DNA of 64,000 bases from Clostridia bacterium (GTDB lineage: Bacteria; Bacillota; Clostridia; Christensenellales; QALW01). Made by a program: the position numbers and the translations under genes. A model generated the notes under the pieces. It was given only the letters and a program-made list of their open reading frames with translations, was not told where the DNA came from and did not search any database. Positions 1 to 8,236 of the stretch are shown here, piece by piece; the stretch's first letter is position 1, and each line of letters opens with the position of its first letter. The DNA is taken from NCBI GenBank assembly GCA_900769815.1, contig CAAGID010000037.1, forward strand, positions 23,737 to 87,736, in the 5' to 3' direction.

Positions 1-4
1 TAAG

Positions 5-376
5 ATGTTTGAAAGTGATTTCATCAGGCTTCCCAGACCGTTTGTCAGAAAGTTTAATTTGAACACGGCGGTTATGTTATCAGAAATATATTCTGAATAT
101 ACATACTGGAAAGAACGTAACAGTTTACAGCAAGGGGGTTGGTTCTTCAGTACGGTTGAAAATATGTATTATAATACCGGGTTAAGTAAACATCAACAAT
201 TAGTTTCGTGTAAAGAACTTGAAACATATGGTATAATCAAAGTCAAGCATCACGGAATGCCCAAGAAAAGATATTTTAAGTTTGATCCGGCGGCGTTTAA
301 CAAATTATGTAATGATTTTAGATTAAATTCAAATTCAAATGAAGAAGAAAATGAAACGTTTCAGTTTTCTTTTTAA
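5..376 (+). CDS. Replication-initiator-like winged-helix protein (5' end uncertain)
   Basis: A 123-residue protein. Residues 1-35 resemble the opening of phage replisome organisers and plasmid/ICE initiators (F-x-R-L-P/R-P-F-V then a hydrophobic helix). Residues 45-95 look like a winged helix: 'GWFFST...GLSKHQ' then a recognition-helix and wing-like stretch ending 'KKRYFKF'. The tail is Asn/Glu-rich and ends in Phe-rich residues. The ATG lies four bases from the window edge and the frame is open to the edge, so the true start may lie upstream and no ribosome binding site can be checked. It is followed at once by a hairpin terminator. Placement inside an integrated element suggests a replication or regulatory role for the element, but that is inference from fold-like pattern and context only. 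Confidence 0.5.
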   Translation: MFESDFIRLPRPFVRKFNLNTAVMLSEIYSEYTYWKERNSLQQGGWFFSTVENMYYNTGLSKHQQLVSCKELETYGIIKVKHHGMPKKRYFKFDPAAFNKLCNDFRLNSNSNEEENETFQFSF

Positions 377-383
377 TAATTTT

Positions 384-408
384 GCTCGCGCAAAGCGCGG
401 GCTTCTTT
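384..408 (+). terminator. Terminator after the initiator-like gene
   Basis: An 8-bp GC-rich stem (384-391 with 395-402, one G-T pair, AAA loop) is followed by TTCTTTT. It lies eight bases after the stop codon of the upstream gene. Confidence 0.7.
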
Positions 409-756
409 TAATGTATTTATGTAGAATTGGAGGGGCAATAACAGGGCGTAAAAGAGCAGATATATATAATAATTAGAGGTTCGATTTTTGATGTATAATA
501 GTTTAATTTTTAGACGTATTTGGTTGATATATTAAATATAAATAATAATAAGAAATAATAATAAATTAATAATATTTATATTATAAATTTTTTAGCAAAA
601 ATTTATAATAATTCTATTTAGTAAAATAAGATAATTTTGTTAGTAAATTAAATAAAAATAAAGTAGTTGTTCAAAAAATGAACAACTGGTAGAAGTGGAG
701 GAATAGAGGTAATCAAAATTTGTTGAGGCTGTTATATCTTAATATGGTATAAAATA
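409..756. other. AT-rich gene-free stretch with two perfect inverted repeats
   Basis: No convincing gene. Bases 530-665 are almost pure A/T. A 13-bp perfect inverted repeat (580-592 with 597-609, loop TAGC) and an 8-bp one (666-673 with 679-686, loop of five A) stand out. Such A/T-rich DNA with hairpins beside an initiator-like gene could be an element origin, oriT or partition region. No iterons or relaxase gene are visible in the window, so this is only a suggestion. Confidence 0.35.
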
Positions 757-789
757 AGAAAGACTGCTGTTTGTGTCAGCAATCTTTCT
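757..789 (-). terminator. Terminator of the small paralogue genes
   Basis: A 13-bp arm (757-769) pairs with 777-789 with one mismatch and a 7-nt loop. Read on the minus strand it is followed by a T-rich tract, downstream of the gene ending at 852. Confidence 0.55.
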
Positions 790-851
790 ATGACGTGCTT
801 TTATAACTTTTATGAGCATTCATTTATTTTAGCTAATATTCTGTGCTGTAT

Positions 852-1202
852 TTAAAACAAATCGTTATCGAAAACATTTACGTTTGAGTAATAGTGATTT
901 ACGATTTCTTGCACGGTAAATCTGCATTTTATCAATTCAACGGCAGAAATTAAACTCATATAGTTGTCGGTGTAAGCTATTAAACTATCTATCAGTTGCT
1001 TTTTAAATGATTTGTCATCGTTAATCTTGAAAGGATTTTTATCAAAGGATTCTAAAAAATCATTAAACTTATCGTAGGTAGTAATGTTGAAGTGTTGATG
1101 ATTAATTTTATAGTAAAATAAAACTAAATCGTGCATCTCAACACTATTAAGAGATTCTAATTTTTGAGTCAATGTTTCAATTATTTGTTCAGTTGCTTGC
1201 AT
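852..1202 (-). CDS. Small hypothetical protein, paralogue of the next gene
   Basis: A 116-residue, helix-rich, hydrophilic protein that I do not recognise. It has no signal peptide or membrane segment. It aligns end to end with the neighbour at 1348-1680: an L-x-L start, a 'VLFYYKINHQHFN' versus 'VFNLYMYLNPHYN' block, an 'SFKKQLIDSL' versus 'TFKSLIILL' block, and a closing 'AVELIK..FTVQEIVNHYY' versus 'TIEMIKNNYSFEQIINTLL' block. The ATG follows a weak purine-rich AGAAGAA. It lies within the integrated element, so it is probably element cargo or regulation. No function can be assigned. Confidence 0.55.
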   Translation of the reverse strand: MQATEQIIETLTQKLESLNSVEMHDLVLFYYKINHQHFNITTYDKFNDFLESFDKNPFKINDDKSFKKQLIDSLIAYTDNYMSLISAVELIKCRFTVQEIVNHYYSNVNVFDNDLF

Positions 1203-1347
1203 ATATACATTCTTCTTTCTGTCTAATTATTTTGAATAACAACAGAGCACAAAATATTGTCATTCATATAATTTAGCTGAAGATAGCTCGCGTAGAAAAC
1301 AAAACTACGCGAGTGTAAAAAAGTGATGGTAAATTATTTGATAAGCG

Positions 1348-1680
1348 TTATGAATATAAAAGGGTATTAATTATCTGTTCGAAAGAATAGTTATTTTTTA
1401 TCATTTCTATAGTTTGAATAACTGTTGGATATTTTGATTCTAATGTAAATTCGGTAGTTAATAGGATTATTAATGATTTGAATGTAATAGGAACTCTATT
1501 ACATGGGGTATCAAGATACAAATTGATAAAATTCATATGTATTTGTTCGGGCATAAAGAAATTGTAATGAGGGTTAAGATACATATATAGGTTAAATACG
1601 GTTTCAAGGTTCTCGTGGGTAAGAGTGTTAAGTTGGTTTGTTATTAGGGATTTGTAGTTGTTTTTAAGATTTTTACTCAT
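1348..1680 (-). CDS. Small hypothetical protein, paralogue of the previous gene
   Basis: A 110-residue protein starting at the ATG at 1680, chosen over an upstream in-frame GTG (1695) because AGTGAG lies nine bases before it. It is Asn/Leu/Ile-rich and largely helical, with no membrane segment. Its length, order of conserved blocks and C-terminal motif (hydrophobic-E-x-I-K-N/C-x-Y/F-[ST]-x-[EQ]-x-I) match the gene at 852-1202, so the two look like an old tandem duplication. The 145-bp gap between them contains no obvious promoter. Function unknown. Confidence 0.55.
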   Translation of the reverse strand: MSKNLKNNYKSLITNQLNTLTHENLETVFNLYMYLNPHYNFFMPEQIHMNFINLYLDTPCNRVPITFKSLIILLTTEFTLESKYPTVIQTIEMIKNNYSFEQIINTLLYS

Positions 1681-1768
1681 TTTTTTATAACTCACTTTCT
1701 TTAGTTGTTATTATAAAATACAGTAAAATATTTTAAGATTTTGTATTTTTTAAAAAATAAATAAAAAA

Positions 1769-1801
1769 ATCTCAACAAACATTATGCCTGTTAAGATTTT
1801 T
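1769..1801. terminator. Hairpin with A/T flanks upstream of the integrase
   Basis: AATCTCAACA (from 1769) pairs with TGTTAAGATT with one mismatch. It has an A run before and a T run after, so it could stop transcription in either direction between the divergent small genes and the integrase. Confidence 0.45.
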
Positions 1802-1832
1802 CGTTGAAAGCGCGCTTACAAACAAATAAAAA

Positions 1833-1860
1833 CACGTTATAATTTCATTATAATAACGTG
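1833..1860. promoter_or_regulatory. Palindrome over the likely integrase -10 region
   Basis: CACGTTAT (1833-1840) and ATAACGTG (1853-1860) form a perfect 8-bp inverted repeat. A TATAAT-like hexamer sits at 1838-1843. The palindrome is 22 bp before the integrase ATG, a plausible operator for an element-encoded repressor, or a leader hairpin. Confidence 0.4.
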
Positions 1861-1881
1861 CTTAAAAGGAATTATTAAATT

Positions 1882-3078
1882 ATGAGTAAAAAGAAATCTA
1901 ACGGTGAAGGTTCTATTACAAAACGTTCTGACGGTCGTTATATGGGACGTTATACTCTAGACGGTAAACGCTATGCAATATACGGTAATACTTTTGAAGA
2001 GGTCAGGGTGAAATTAACAGAAGTATTGGCAAGGAAAGATAAAGGAGCTCATATTGCAACTTCAGGATACACTTTATCACAATGGCTCAGAGAATGGCTG
2101 GAAATATATGCACTTCCTACGGTCAAACAATCTACGTACGTATCATATGAAAGCTATGCTCGGCTTCATTTAGAACCGGTACTTGGAACAATCAAACTAA
2201 CAAGTCTATCTGTTGAACAGTTTCAACGATTCTTTAATCAAAAGCAAAAATCACTTTCTCCTAAATCTTTACGCAATATATATAATATGCTACATAACTG
2301 TCTTGAACAAGCAATAGTTAGTGGTTATTTGCAATGTAATCACTTACTTGGAGTGAAACTTCCGCCTGTTACTAAAAAAGAAATAACTATTCTTAGTGTG
2401 AAAGAACAAAATGCCCTTCACTCTGCTGCCAATGCATCAAGCACTCTTGCAGCGTTTGGAATTATCTTCACACTTAGCACTGGCATTCGGCTTGGTGAGT
2501 TGCTTGGTTTGCAATGGGGTGATGTAGATTATACAAATCATACTATACATATCCGACGAACTGTCGGACGTCTGCTTAAAGTTGATGAATCGGGCAAACT
2601 AATACAAAAGAAAGACGGAACACAAACAACAGAAATTGTAACCCGAACGCCTAAATCAATAACTGCTCAACGGGTTATTCCATTATTTCCTGAAGTATGG
2701 AACGACCTTATGATTTATCGTGATAAGCAAGAAACAACGTTAAGCAAGTTGGATATCTCTTTAGCATCCAGTACACCAATCTTTGCTACACCTTTGGGCA
2801 TCATTTATGAACCGCGAACATACGAGGACTTATTTAAACGAACATTAAAAGAAGCAAATCTTCCTAATATTAATTTCCATGCCCTACGCCACACCTTTGC
2901 CACAAGAGCATTGGAAGCCGGCATGGATATTAAAGTGCTTTCATCTATACTGGGCCATGCACAAGCCTCCACAACATTAAACCTATATGCCCACGCTTTA
3001 CCGGACCATAAAAGAGATAGTATGCAGAAGATGGGAGCGTTTTATGGTGTTGGCCAATCGAAGATAATTGGTAAGTAA
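1882..3078 (+). CDS. int: Tyrosine-type site-specific integrase (Tn916/ICE family)
   Basis: A 398-residue recombinase that would catalyse integration and excision of the element. Residues 1-55 form an AP2-like arm-DNA-binding domain ('NGEGSITKRSDGRYMGRY'). Residues 63-165 are the SAM-like core-binding domain. Residues 170-385 are the catalytic domain with Arg in 'TGIRLGELLGL', the H-x-x-R box in 'HALRHTFATRAL', the His in 'LGHAQASTTL' and the nucleophilic Tyr in 'LNLYAH'. All expected catalytic residues are present and the length is normal, so it looks functional. AAAGGAA precedes the start. It points towards the initiator tRNA gene 2.9 kb away and converges on the two cargo genes. Confidence 0.93.
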   Translation: MSKKKSNGEGSITKRSDGRYMGRYTLDGKRYAIYGNTFEEVRVKLTEVLARKDKGAHIATSGYTLSQWLREWLEIYALPTVKQSTYVSYESYARLHLEPVLGTIKLTSLSVEQFQRFFNQKQKSLSPKSLRNIYNMLHNCLEQAIVSGYLQCNHLLGVKLPPVTKKEITILSVKEQNALHSAANASSTLAAFGIIFTLSTGIRLGELLGLQWGDVDYTNHTIHIRRTVGRLLKVDESGKLIQKKDGTQTTEIVTRTPKSITAQRVIPLFPEVWNDLMIYRDKQETTLSKLDISLASSTPIFATPLGIIYEPRTYEDLFKRTLKEANLPNINFHALRHTFATRALEAGMDIKVLSSILGHAQASTTLNLYAHALPDHKRDSMQKMGAFYGVGQSKIIGK

Positions 3079-3105
3079 TCTTTTTTGTGTTAGCAATCTT
3101 GTCAA

Positions 3106-4269
3106 TCAAAAAGGAATATCTTCGTCTTTTTCCTCTTGTCGTTTGATAATTTCTTTACCCTTAAAATATGCAGCTCCGAATATATCAATAATTTCCTTAT
3201 CTTCCCAGAATTCAATCCGCTCTTCAAATGCTCTGCAAAAATCAGCATCACCAGATTCTAATGAAGATTTTATATCAGATATTTGCCAATCACTATATAA
3301 GTTAATATAAGAAACAAGTGCATGAGAAAAATATTTAAATACATATGCTTTATAGTCTGACCCCTTTTTTGTGTTTTGGAGTAGAGAATAGACTAAATTT
3401 TTTTTGTTTGCTAAAAACTCTAATTTGTTTGATACCCAAGTTGCTAGTGAACCAGCGGAATTACATTTAGGAAGATAATTTTCAAAACGCGAATCATACT
3501 CATAAACAATTTCTCCTAAAGAAATAGATTTATTTATCAAATCCTCAATCCTTAATTGCGCTAACTTATCAATGTTTGCATAGGTTATGTCCATAAAATA
3601 GTGAAAATACATACGTAAAAATTTGTCATCTTTACATTTCATAAGGCTAACGCTAACACTTTTGCAAAAATCAGTTTGCTCCAATTTAGAGAGAGAATCA
3701 AATAATTCTTTGATAAAAATGCTTAAACAATTTTGTGGCAGTTGGGTCCTTTTTTCATACAATTCAAGCAATAAGTTATAACGCTTTTTGTTGGGGATTT
3801 CTTTTAATAAAAGTTCGGCATATTCTTTCGTGCTTGTAAAATCTTTGTCAAGTAATAATTCCATAATATCATCAATTTTAGTTTTTCCACCGGAACTATC
3901 AATCCTATTTAACAAATAATTTATGTATGAAATTATAACTTCGGAGTCATCTTGGGTAAAAAAAGTTTTTTCGTGGCTTAAAGGATTTTTTACATATTGC
4001 ATAATTCCTTTAAGTGAAAAAGCTATGCCTTGTTGAATATCTTTTTCTGTTGTAGTTTCATTTTTGTTTATTTTGATAGAAGGATTATTTCCTAAAAGAG
4101 CTGATTCCACAAGTTTTGTACCATCTTTATCTTCAATTCCGCTTTTGTCACGAAGTAATTCGTTGGCGCAAAATACTGCGTCACGAACAGCCTCCGTATA
4201 GTCCCCTTTTTCGTAATGAGCACTTATCATTTTCCATAAGTCTTCACGCAATTTTTCTTGTGATAACAT
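3106..4269 (-). CDS. TIGR02391/Ymh-domain protein, element cargo
   Basis: A 387-residue soluble protein. Residues 1-125 fit the TIGR02391 (Hypoth_Ymh) pattern: 'Y.KGDYTEAVRDAVFCANELLR', then 'KLVESALLG', then 'GIMQYVKNPLSHE', the conserved G-x-x-x-x-x-[RK]-N-P-x-x-H core. Residues 130-387 are mainly helical and unrecognised. TIGR02391 proteins are typically encoded in mobile elements and near defence genes, but the biochemical role is not established. The gene follows 4310-5713 by 40 bp on the same strand and probably shares its promoter. It lies convergent to int with a 27-bp gap. I infer joint function with its partner, possibly anti-phage. Confidence 0.7.
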   Translation of the reverse strand: MLSQEKLREDLWKMISAHYEKGDYTEAVRDAVFCANELLRDKSGIEDKDGTKLVESALLGNNPSIKINKNETTTEKDIQQGIAFSLKGIMQYVKNPLSHEKTFFTQDDSEVIISYINYLLNRIDSSGGKTKIDDIMELLLDKDFTSTKEYAELLLKEIPNKKRYNLLLELYEKRTQLPQNCLSIFIKELFDSLSKLEQTDFCKSVSVSLMKCKDDKFLRMYFHYFMDITYANIDKLAQLRIEDLINKSISLGEIVYEYDSRFENYLPKCNSAGSLATWVSNKLEFLANKKNLVYSLLQNTKKGSDYKAYVFKYFSHALVSYINLYSDWQISDIKSSLESGDADFCRAFEERIEFWEDKEIIDIFGAAYFKGKEIIKRQEEKDEDIPF

Positions 4270-4309
4270 AACCGTATTTCATCCTGTTCTATATAATTAA
4301 ATCAATATT

Positions 4310-5713
4310 TTATGCTTTTAATTTGTATGTGCAATGCTTATTGGTGCAGATTTTACATATTGAACAATCGGCAGAACTCTCTTGCTCGGGACATTTGCAA
4401 GGCTGTAATTTTTGACGCAAATCATTTTCACGTTTATTTCTTAATGGTATTTTTCCTTTATACAAATTAAAAAATTTTCTAAAATTGCAATTAGCAAATG
4501 TATCATCATTGATATTCTCATACAGTAATCCCAAAGCTAAATACAGAATGTTTTTTTCAGGTTCTTGTAATAAAACATGCTCTATAAATTTAATGATACC
4601 TAAAACATCTTGATAACTATTGTTTTTCAATTGAGTATATCTTGTGTATACAATATTTGGGTCCTCTTTTTCATACATTATTAAAAATGCTTCGCTATAT
4701 TTCCAATAATCATTTGTATTTATTTTTTTGCATTGGGCAATGTGTACTTTTGCCGATGCAACATCTCTATATTTTAGGAAAAGTAATTTTGCATAATTCA
4801 AATGAAAAGGATACTGGCCTGGGGAAATTTTGTCTGCATCAAGAGTTTTGTTTTCAGCCATATCCAAAAGAGCAGGCGCTCTAGAATCAAGCCATTCCAC
4901 AATATGTAAATTGGCTTCATAGAAAAGGAGGCTTTGCAGAGTCCTACATATTAAATTGTACATTGTATGAGTGCCATCTAATGAACTGTATAATGAATCC
5001 AAGACGGCATGGGCTTGCTCTATCGAATTAGACATATAATATGATACGGCTATTATATATTCGGAGAGAATTCTGAGGTCGCCAGATACACTATTTATAA
5101 ATTCTATTTTCGCATCTTTGTTATAGGGTTTGAAACGAATAGGTTTTGAAATAATTGGAACATTTTCACTTAAGAATTCTTGTGCGCTACTTGGTATGTC
5201 TGTATTTGATAATTTAATATTTAATTTGGTATTGAATTGCGTAGGATTATCAGAATTGTCGGTTTCGATAAAAAAGTTTGCAAAAAAACAGCAATTGGTT
5301 TCTGATAACAATTTCGACATCGCTTTATCATCGTTTTTGTTGTACTTTTTTATACGATTTGCATTAAGAAAAATGGGCATAGTTTTTAAATGCGAATCCG
5401 TTAAGCACTCTTGAAAGTGTTCCCTAATTGAACGAACAAAATCTTTATACAACTTGTTTGTTGGAGTATCGATGATTATCAAAACGCCTACATGTCCCTT
5501 TTTGCAATGAGGAAGTTTATTTACACATATAACGACTATACAATAAAAAACAAAAATTGCTAAGGATAAAAAAAGACATATATATAATGGAATCCAACTT
5601 TCTGTATCCTTAGGGACAAAAGGAAGACACGCGAAAACCAAAGTGGCAAAAAGAAACGGAATACTCACCGGTTTAAAAATTGTTTTTTCAAAAATTTTTT
5701 CTGTAGAGTTCAT
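4310..5713 (-). CDS. Membrane-anchored TPR-like protein with Cys-rich tail, element cargo
   Basis: A 467-residue protein with two N-terminal membrane segments (about residues 17-35 and 41-66) and a cytoplasmic remainder. Residues 74-200 carry an alpha/beta-like stretch beginning 'GHVGVLIIIDTP'. Residues 205-425 look like helical TPR-type repeats ('AVSYYMSNSIEQAHAVLDSL', 'HLNYAKLLFLKYRDVASAK', 'YLALGLLYENINDDTFAN'). The tail holds six Cys in 23 residues (439, 441, 450, 453, 456, 461), a likely metal-binding knuckle. I recognise no named family. A clear promoter lies at 5734-5762. With the Ymh-type gene downstream it forms a two-gene unit next to the integrase, the usual position for accessory or defence cargo. 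Confidence 0.6.
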   Translation of the reverse strand: MNSTEKIFEKTIFKPVSIPFLFATLVFACLPFVPKDTESWIPLYICLFLSLAIFVFYCIVVICVNKLPHCKKGHVGVLIIIDTPTNKLYKDFVRSIREHFQECLTDSHLKTMPIFLNANRIKKYNKNDDKAMSKLLSETNCCFFANFFIETDNSDNPTQFNTKLNIKLSNTDIPSSAQEFLSENVPIISKPIRFKPYNKDAKIEFINSVSGDLRILSEYIIAVSYYMSNSIEQAHAVLDSLYSSLDGTHTMYNLICRTLQSLLFYEANLHIVEWLDSRAPALLDMAENKTLDADKISPGQYPFHLNYAKLLFLKYRDVASAKVHIAQCKKINTNDYWKYSEAFLIMYEKEDPNIVYTRYTQLKNNSYQDVLGIIKFIEHVLLQEPEKNILYLALGLLYENINDDTFANCNFRKFFNLYKGKIPLRNKRENDLRQKLQPCKCPEQESSADCSICKICTNKHCTYKLKA

Positions 5714-5733
5714 AAATTAAATCACCAACATAA

Positions 5734-5762
5734 ATTATATCGCTTTATGATGAATTTTGCAA
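5734..5762 (-). promoter_or_regulatory. Promoter of the two-gene cargo unit
   Basis: On the minus strand TTGCAA (5762-5757), a 17-bp spacer and a perfect TATAAT (5739-5734). It is followed by a very short leader before the ATG at 5713. Confidence 0.7.
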
Positions 5763-5833
5763 GAGGAAGAAACTAAATATACTAATATGTATACTTGCTC
5801 ATATATTGATACTACGATCTTTATCCAAACAAC

Positions 5834-5872
5834 AAATGTCAAATATCATTGGTGTCAAAATTGGTGTCAAAA
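5834..5872. repeat. Tandem 12-bp repeats, candidate integrase arm sites
   Basis: ATTGGTGTCAAA occurs twice with 12-bp periodicity (from 5848 and 5860). A degenerate half copy AAATGTCAAAT lies at 5834-5844. Integrases with the AP2-like N-terminal domain bind short direct repeats in element arms. This array lies 66 bp from the tRNA 3' end, as expected for the element's right end. Confidence 0.5.
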
Positions 5873-5893
5873 ACACGATTTAAATGTAAAAAT

Positions 5894-5934
5894 AAAAAAA
5901 GAAAAACCTTGTAAACGTAGTGTTTACAAGGTTT
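5894..5934 (-). terminator. Terminator of the initiator tRNA gene
   Basis: A 13-bp perfect stem (5904-5916 with 5922-5934, loop GTAGT) is followed on the minus strand by T-rich sequence (TTTTTC then seven T). It sits immediately 3' of the tRNA. Confidence 0.85.
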
Positions 5935-5938
5935 AATT

Positions 5939-6015
<77 letters not shown>

Positions 6016-6044
6016 ATATAGTGTAATCTCTTGATTACGTTTAT

Positions 6045-6073
6045 ATTATATGCTATAAAAAGTATTTTGTCAA
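6045..6073 (-). promoter_or_regulatory. Consensus promoter of tRNA-fMet
   Basis: On the minus strand TTGACA (6073-6068), 17-bp spacer, TATAAT (6050-6045). Both hexamers match the SigA consensus exactly, as expected for a heavily used stable-RNA gene. Confidence 0.9.
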
Positions 6074-6198
6074 TATCTTTTTTTTGAAAAGTTTGACGAA
6101 AAAAAGGAGGTATAAAAAATGGATTTTTTGCCTGTATTATATTTTTACCATAAAAACTATATCTCAAAAAAGGATAATAGCAAGTCCAATGCAGAAAG

Positions 6199-6231
6199 AT
6201 GCTCCAAAGAATTTTCTTTGGAGCATTTTTT
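6199..6231. terminator. Hairpin terminator 3' of the TRAP permease gene
   Basis: A 12-bp perfect stem (6199-6210 with 6215-6226, loop ATTT) is followed by a T run on the plus strand. On the minus strand it lies directly after the permease stop codon. Confidence 0.7.
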
Positions 6232-8167
6232 ATGCAACTTCTTTTTTTGTTAAGACCTGAATAAGTACCACGGAACCTACAAGTAACAGGCCGATAACAT
6301 CGGTTAAAATACCGGGATATATAAGTAACAGACCGCCTATTAAGGAAAGTATGCGTTCATACCACTTCATATGTTTTAAGAAGTAGCCTTCAAGGGAAGC
6401 TGAAACACCAAACATACCGATAAGTGAGGTTACACATATAAGAACAACTTCCCAAACAGTTGTATCGATAAACAGCATTGCAGGGTTAAGTGCGAAGATA
6501 TAGGGCACGATAAATGCACCGATAGCAAGCTTTGTTGAAGTAATTGCCGTTTTCATCGGGTTTGCCCTGGCGATTGCCGCACCTGCATATGCCGCCAAAG
6601 CTACGGGAGGCGTAAGGTCGGCAACTATACCGAAATAGAAAACGAAGAAGTGTGCCGCAATCATAGGTACGCCCATTTTTACAAGAATAGGTGCACAGGT
6701 TGCTGCCATAATGCAATAGTTTGCCGTGGTGGGCACGCCCATACCTAAAATGATACAGCAAATCATTGTAAGGAAAAGTGCAATAATTACCTGATTTCCT
6801 GCAATGGCAACGATACCGTTAAACACTATGTATGCAAGACCGGTTGCGGAAATTAAACCTGCAATAATACCTGCAATACCGCAAGCGGCGGCAATAGTAA
6901 TCATACCTTGACCACCTGCTGCAAGAGCTTCTACAAGTTTTAAGGGAGTCATACGTGTTTCTTTATTGAACATACTTACGAAAATTGAGGCAATAATTGC
7001 AAGTGCGGCTGCATATGCAATTGAGCGTGTGCTTGTTGCAACAAGAACGATAAGTAAAATAAGGGGCAAAAGAAGATAAGTTTTTGTAAGCAACGGCTTA
7101 AGCTTAGGCAATTCTTCTTTTGATAAACCGCGCAAGCCTTCCTTTTTAGCCTCAAGATGAACTGTGATAAACACGCCTGCAAAATATAAGAATGCAGGAA
7201 GAATTGCCTTTGTAACGATACTTGAATAAGGTACGCCAACAGTTTCTGCCATTAGGAATGCGGCAGCACCCATAATGGGAGGCATTATCTGACCGCCCGT
7301 TGAAGCGGATGCCTCGGCTGCTGCGGCAAATTCAGGCTTATAACCTGTTCTCTTCATTAAAGGAATTGTAACTGCACCTGAGCCAACGGTATTGGCAACA
7401 GATGAGCCTGAAACCATACCCTCAAGAGCAGAAGCAACAACGGCAACTTTTGCAGGGCCTCCTGAAAATCTTCCTACAAGTGAGTTTGCTATCTTTATAA
7501 AGAAATCTGCAATACCTGTTCTCTCCAAAAACGCACCGAAAATAATAAAGATAACTATATATTTTGAACATACGTTTACAGGTGTTGACAATATACCTTC
7601 CTTTGAATAGAAAAGCGTACGGACAAAATCAGTAATACGTTTTAAGAAGTCGGGATTAGTTGAACCCCATATAAGTGCATATACCATCAATATGCCTGCC
7701 ACTATTAAAATGGGCAAGCCAACACTTCTTCGGCATAGTTCGGCCAGGGAGATAATTCCCAAGATACCGATTATCATCTGAACAGTATCTATCCTGAAGT
7801 TTGCAATAATTGTTGATGCGTTAAAGCAAAAATACAAAAATGCACCGGTACCTATAATCATAAGCAAAATATCGTACCAGGGCATATAGTTTGCGCGCTG
7901 AGTACCTTTTTTTGCAGGGAAAACAAGGTATCCGATGAACATTATAAAAGCCATAAAGGAAGTAAGTCTTACTTCATCAAGCCACGTTGCGAAAAATGTT
8001 ACGTATATGCAAAACAGAGAGAACGTTGCAAGGAAAGACGTAATAATCCATTTAGGCACGCCTGTCCATATACGTGTGTTGGATTCACGGTCATATTTTT
8101 TCATAACTGCATCGACGTCCATTGGCGTATCGTTTTCAGGTGCAGCTTTTTTCTTAAAAAATGACAT
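6230..8167 (-). CDS. TRAP transporter fused permease (TAXI type)
   Basis: A 645-residue inner-membrane protein in which the small (4 TM) and large (12 TM) TRAP subunits are fused, as is usual for TAXI systems. It would take up an organic acid or amino-acid-like substrate using an ion gradient, fed by the binding lipoprotein encoded just upstream. Hydrophobic segments run throughout. Family motifs include 'GGFSGGPAKVAVVASALEG' -like and 'GMGVPTTANYCIMAA' sequences, typical of DctM/TAXI permeases. The start at 8167 is preceded by AGGAGG seven bases upstream; an in-frame ATG at 8185 lies before that site and was discarded. An attenuator-like hairpin separates it from the binding-protein gene. 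Confidence 0.9.
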   Translation of the reverse strand: MSFFKKKAAPENDTPMDVDAVMKKYDRESNTRIWTGVPKWIITSFLATFSLFCIYVTFFATWLDEVRLTSFMAFIMFIGYLVFPAKKGTQRANYMPWYDILLMIIGTGAFLYFCFNASTIIANFRIDTVQMIIGILGIISLAELCRRSVGLPILIVAGILMVYALIWGSTNPDFLKRITDFVRTLFYSKEGILSTPVNVCSKYIVIFIIFGAFLERTGIADFFIKIANSLVGRFSGGPAKVAVVASALEGMVSGSSVANTVGSGAVTIPLMKRTGYKPEFAAAAEASASTGGQIMPPIMGAAAFLMAETVGVPYSSIVTKAILPAFLYFAGVFITVHLEAKKEGLRGLSKEELPKLKPLLTKTYLLLPLILLIVLVATSTRSIAYAAALAIIASIFVSMFNKETRMTPLKLVEALAAGGQGMITIAAACGIAGIIAGLISATGLAYIVFNGIVAIAGNQVIIALFLTMICCIILGMGVPTTANYCIMAATCAPILVKMGVPMIAAHFFVFYFGIVADLTPPVALAAYAGAAIARANPMKTAITSTKLAIGAFIVPYIFALNPAMLFIDTTVWEVVLICVTSLIGMFGVSASLEGYFLKHMKWYERILSLIGGLLLIYPGILTDVIGLLLVGSVVLIQVLTKKEVA

Positions 8168-8183
8168 ATGAGAACCTCCTTTC

Positions 8184-8220
8184 AAAAAAATAATGGTTGC
8201 AGAATCATAACTGCAACCAT
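8184..8220 (-). terminator. Intra-operon attenuator hairpin between TRAP genes
   Basis: A 10-bp perfect stem (8193-8202 with 8211-8220, 8-nt loop) is followed on the minus strand by TA and seven T, ending directly before the permease Shine-Dalgarno. It would let only part of the transcripts reach the permease, giving more binding protein than permease. Confidence 0.75.
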
Positions 8221-8236
8221 TTTATTTGTTTAATGA

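Noticed and set aside
6119..6253. 44-codon frame with an AGGAGG site before its ATG
   Set aside because: Its last third is the 12-bp terminator hairpin and the 3' end of the TRAP permease gene read backwards, and no promoter is visible.
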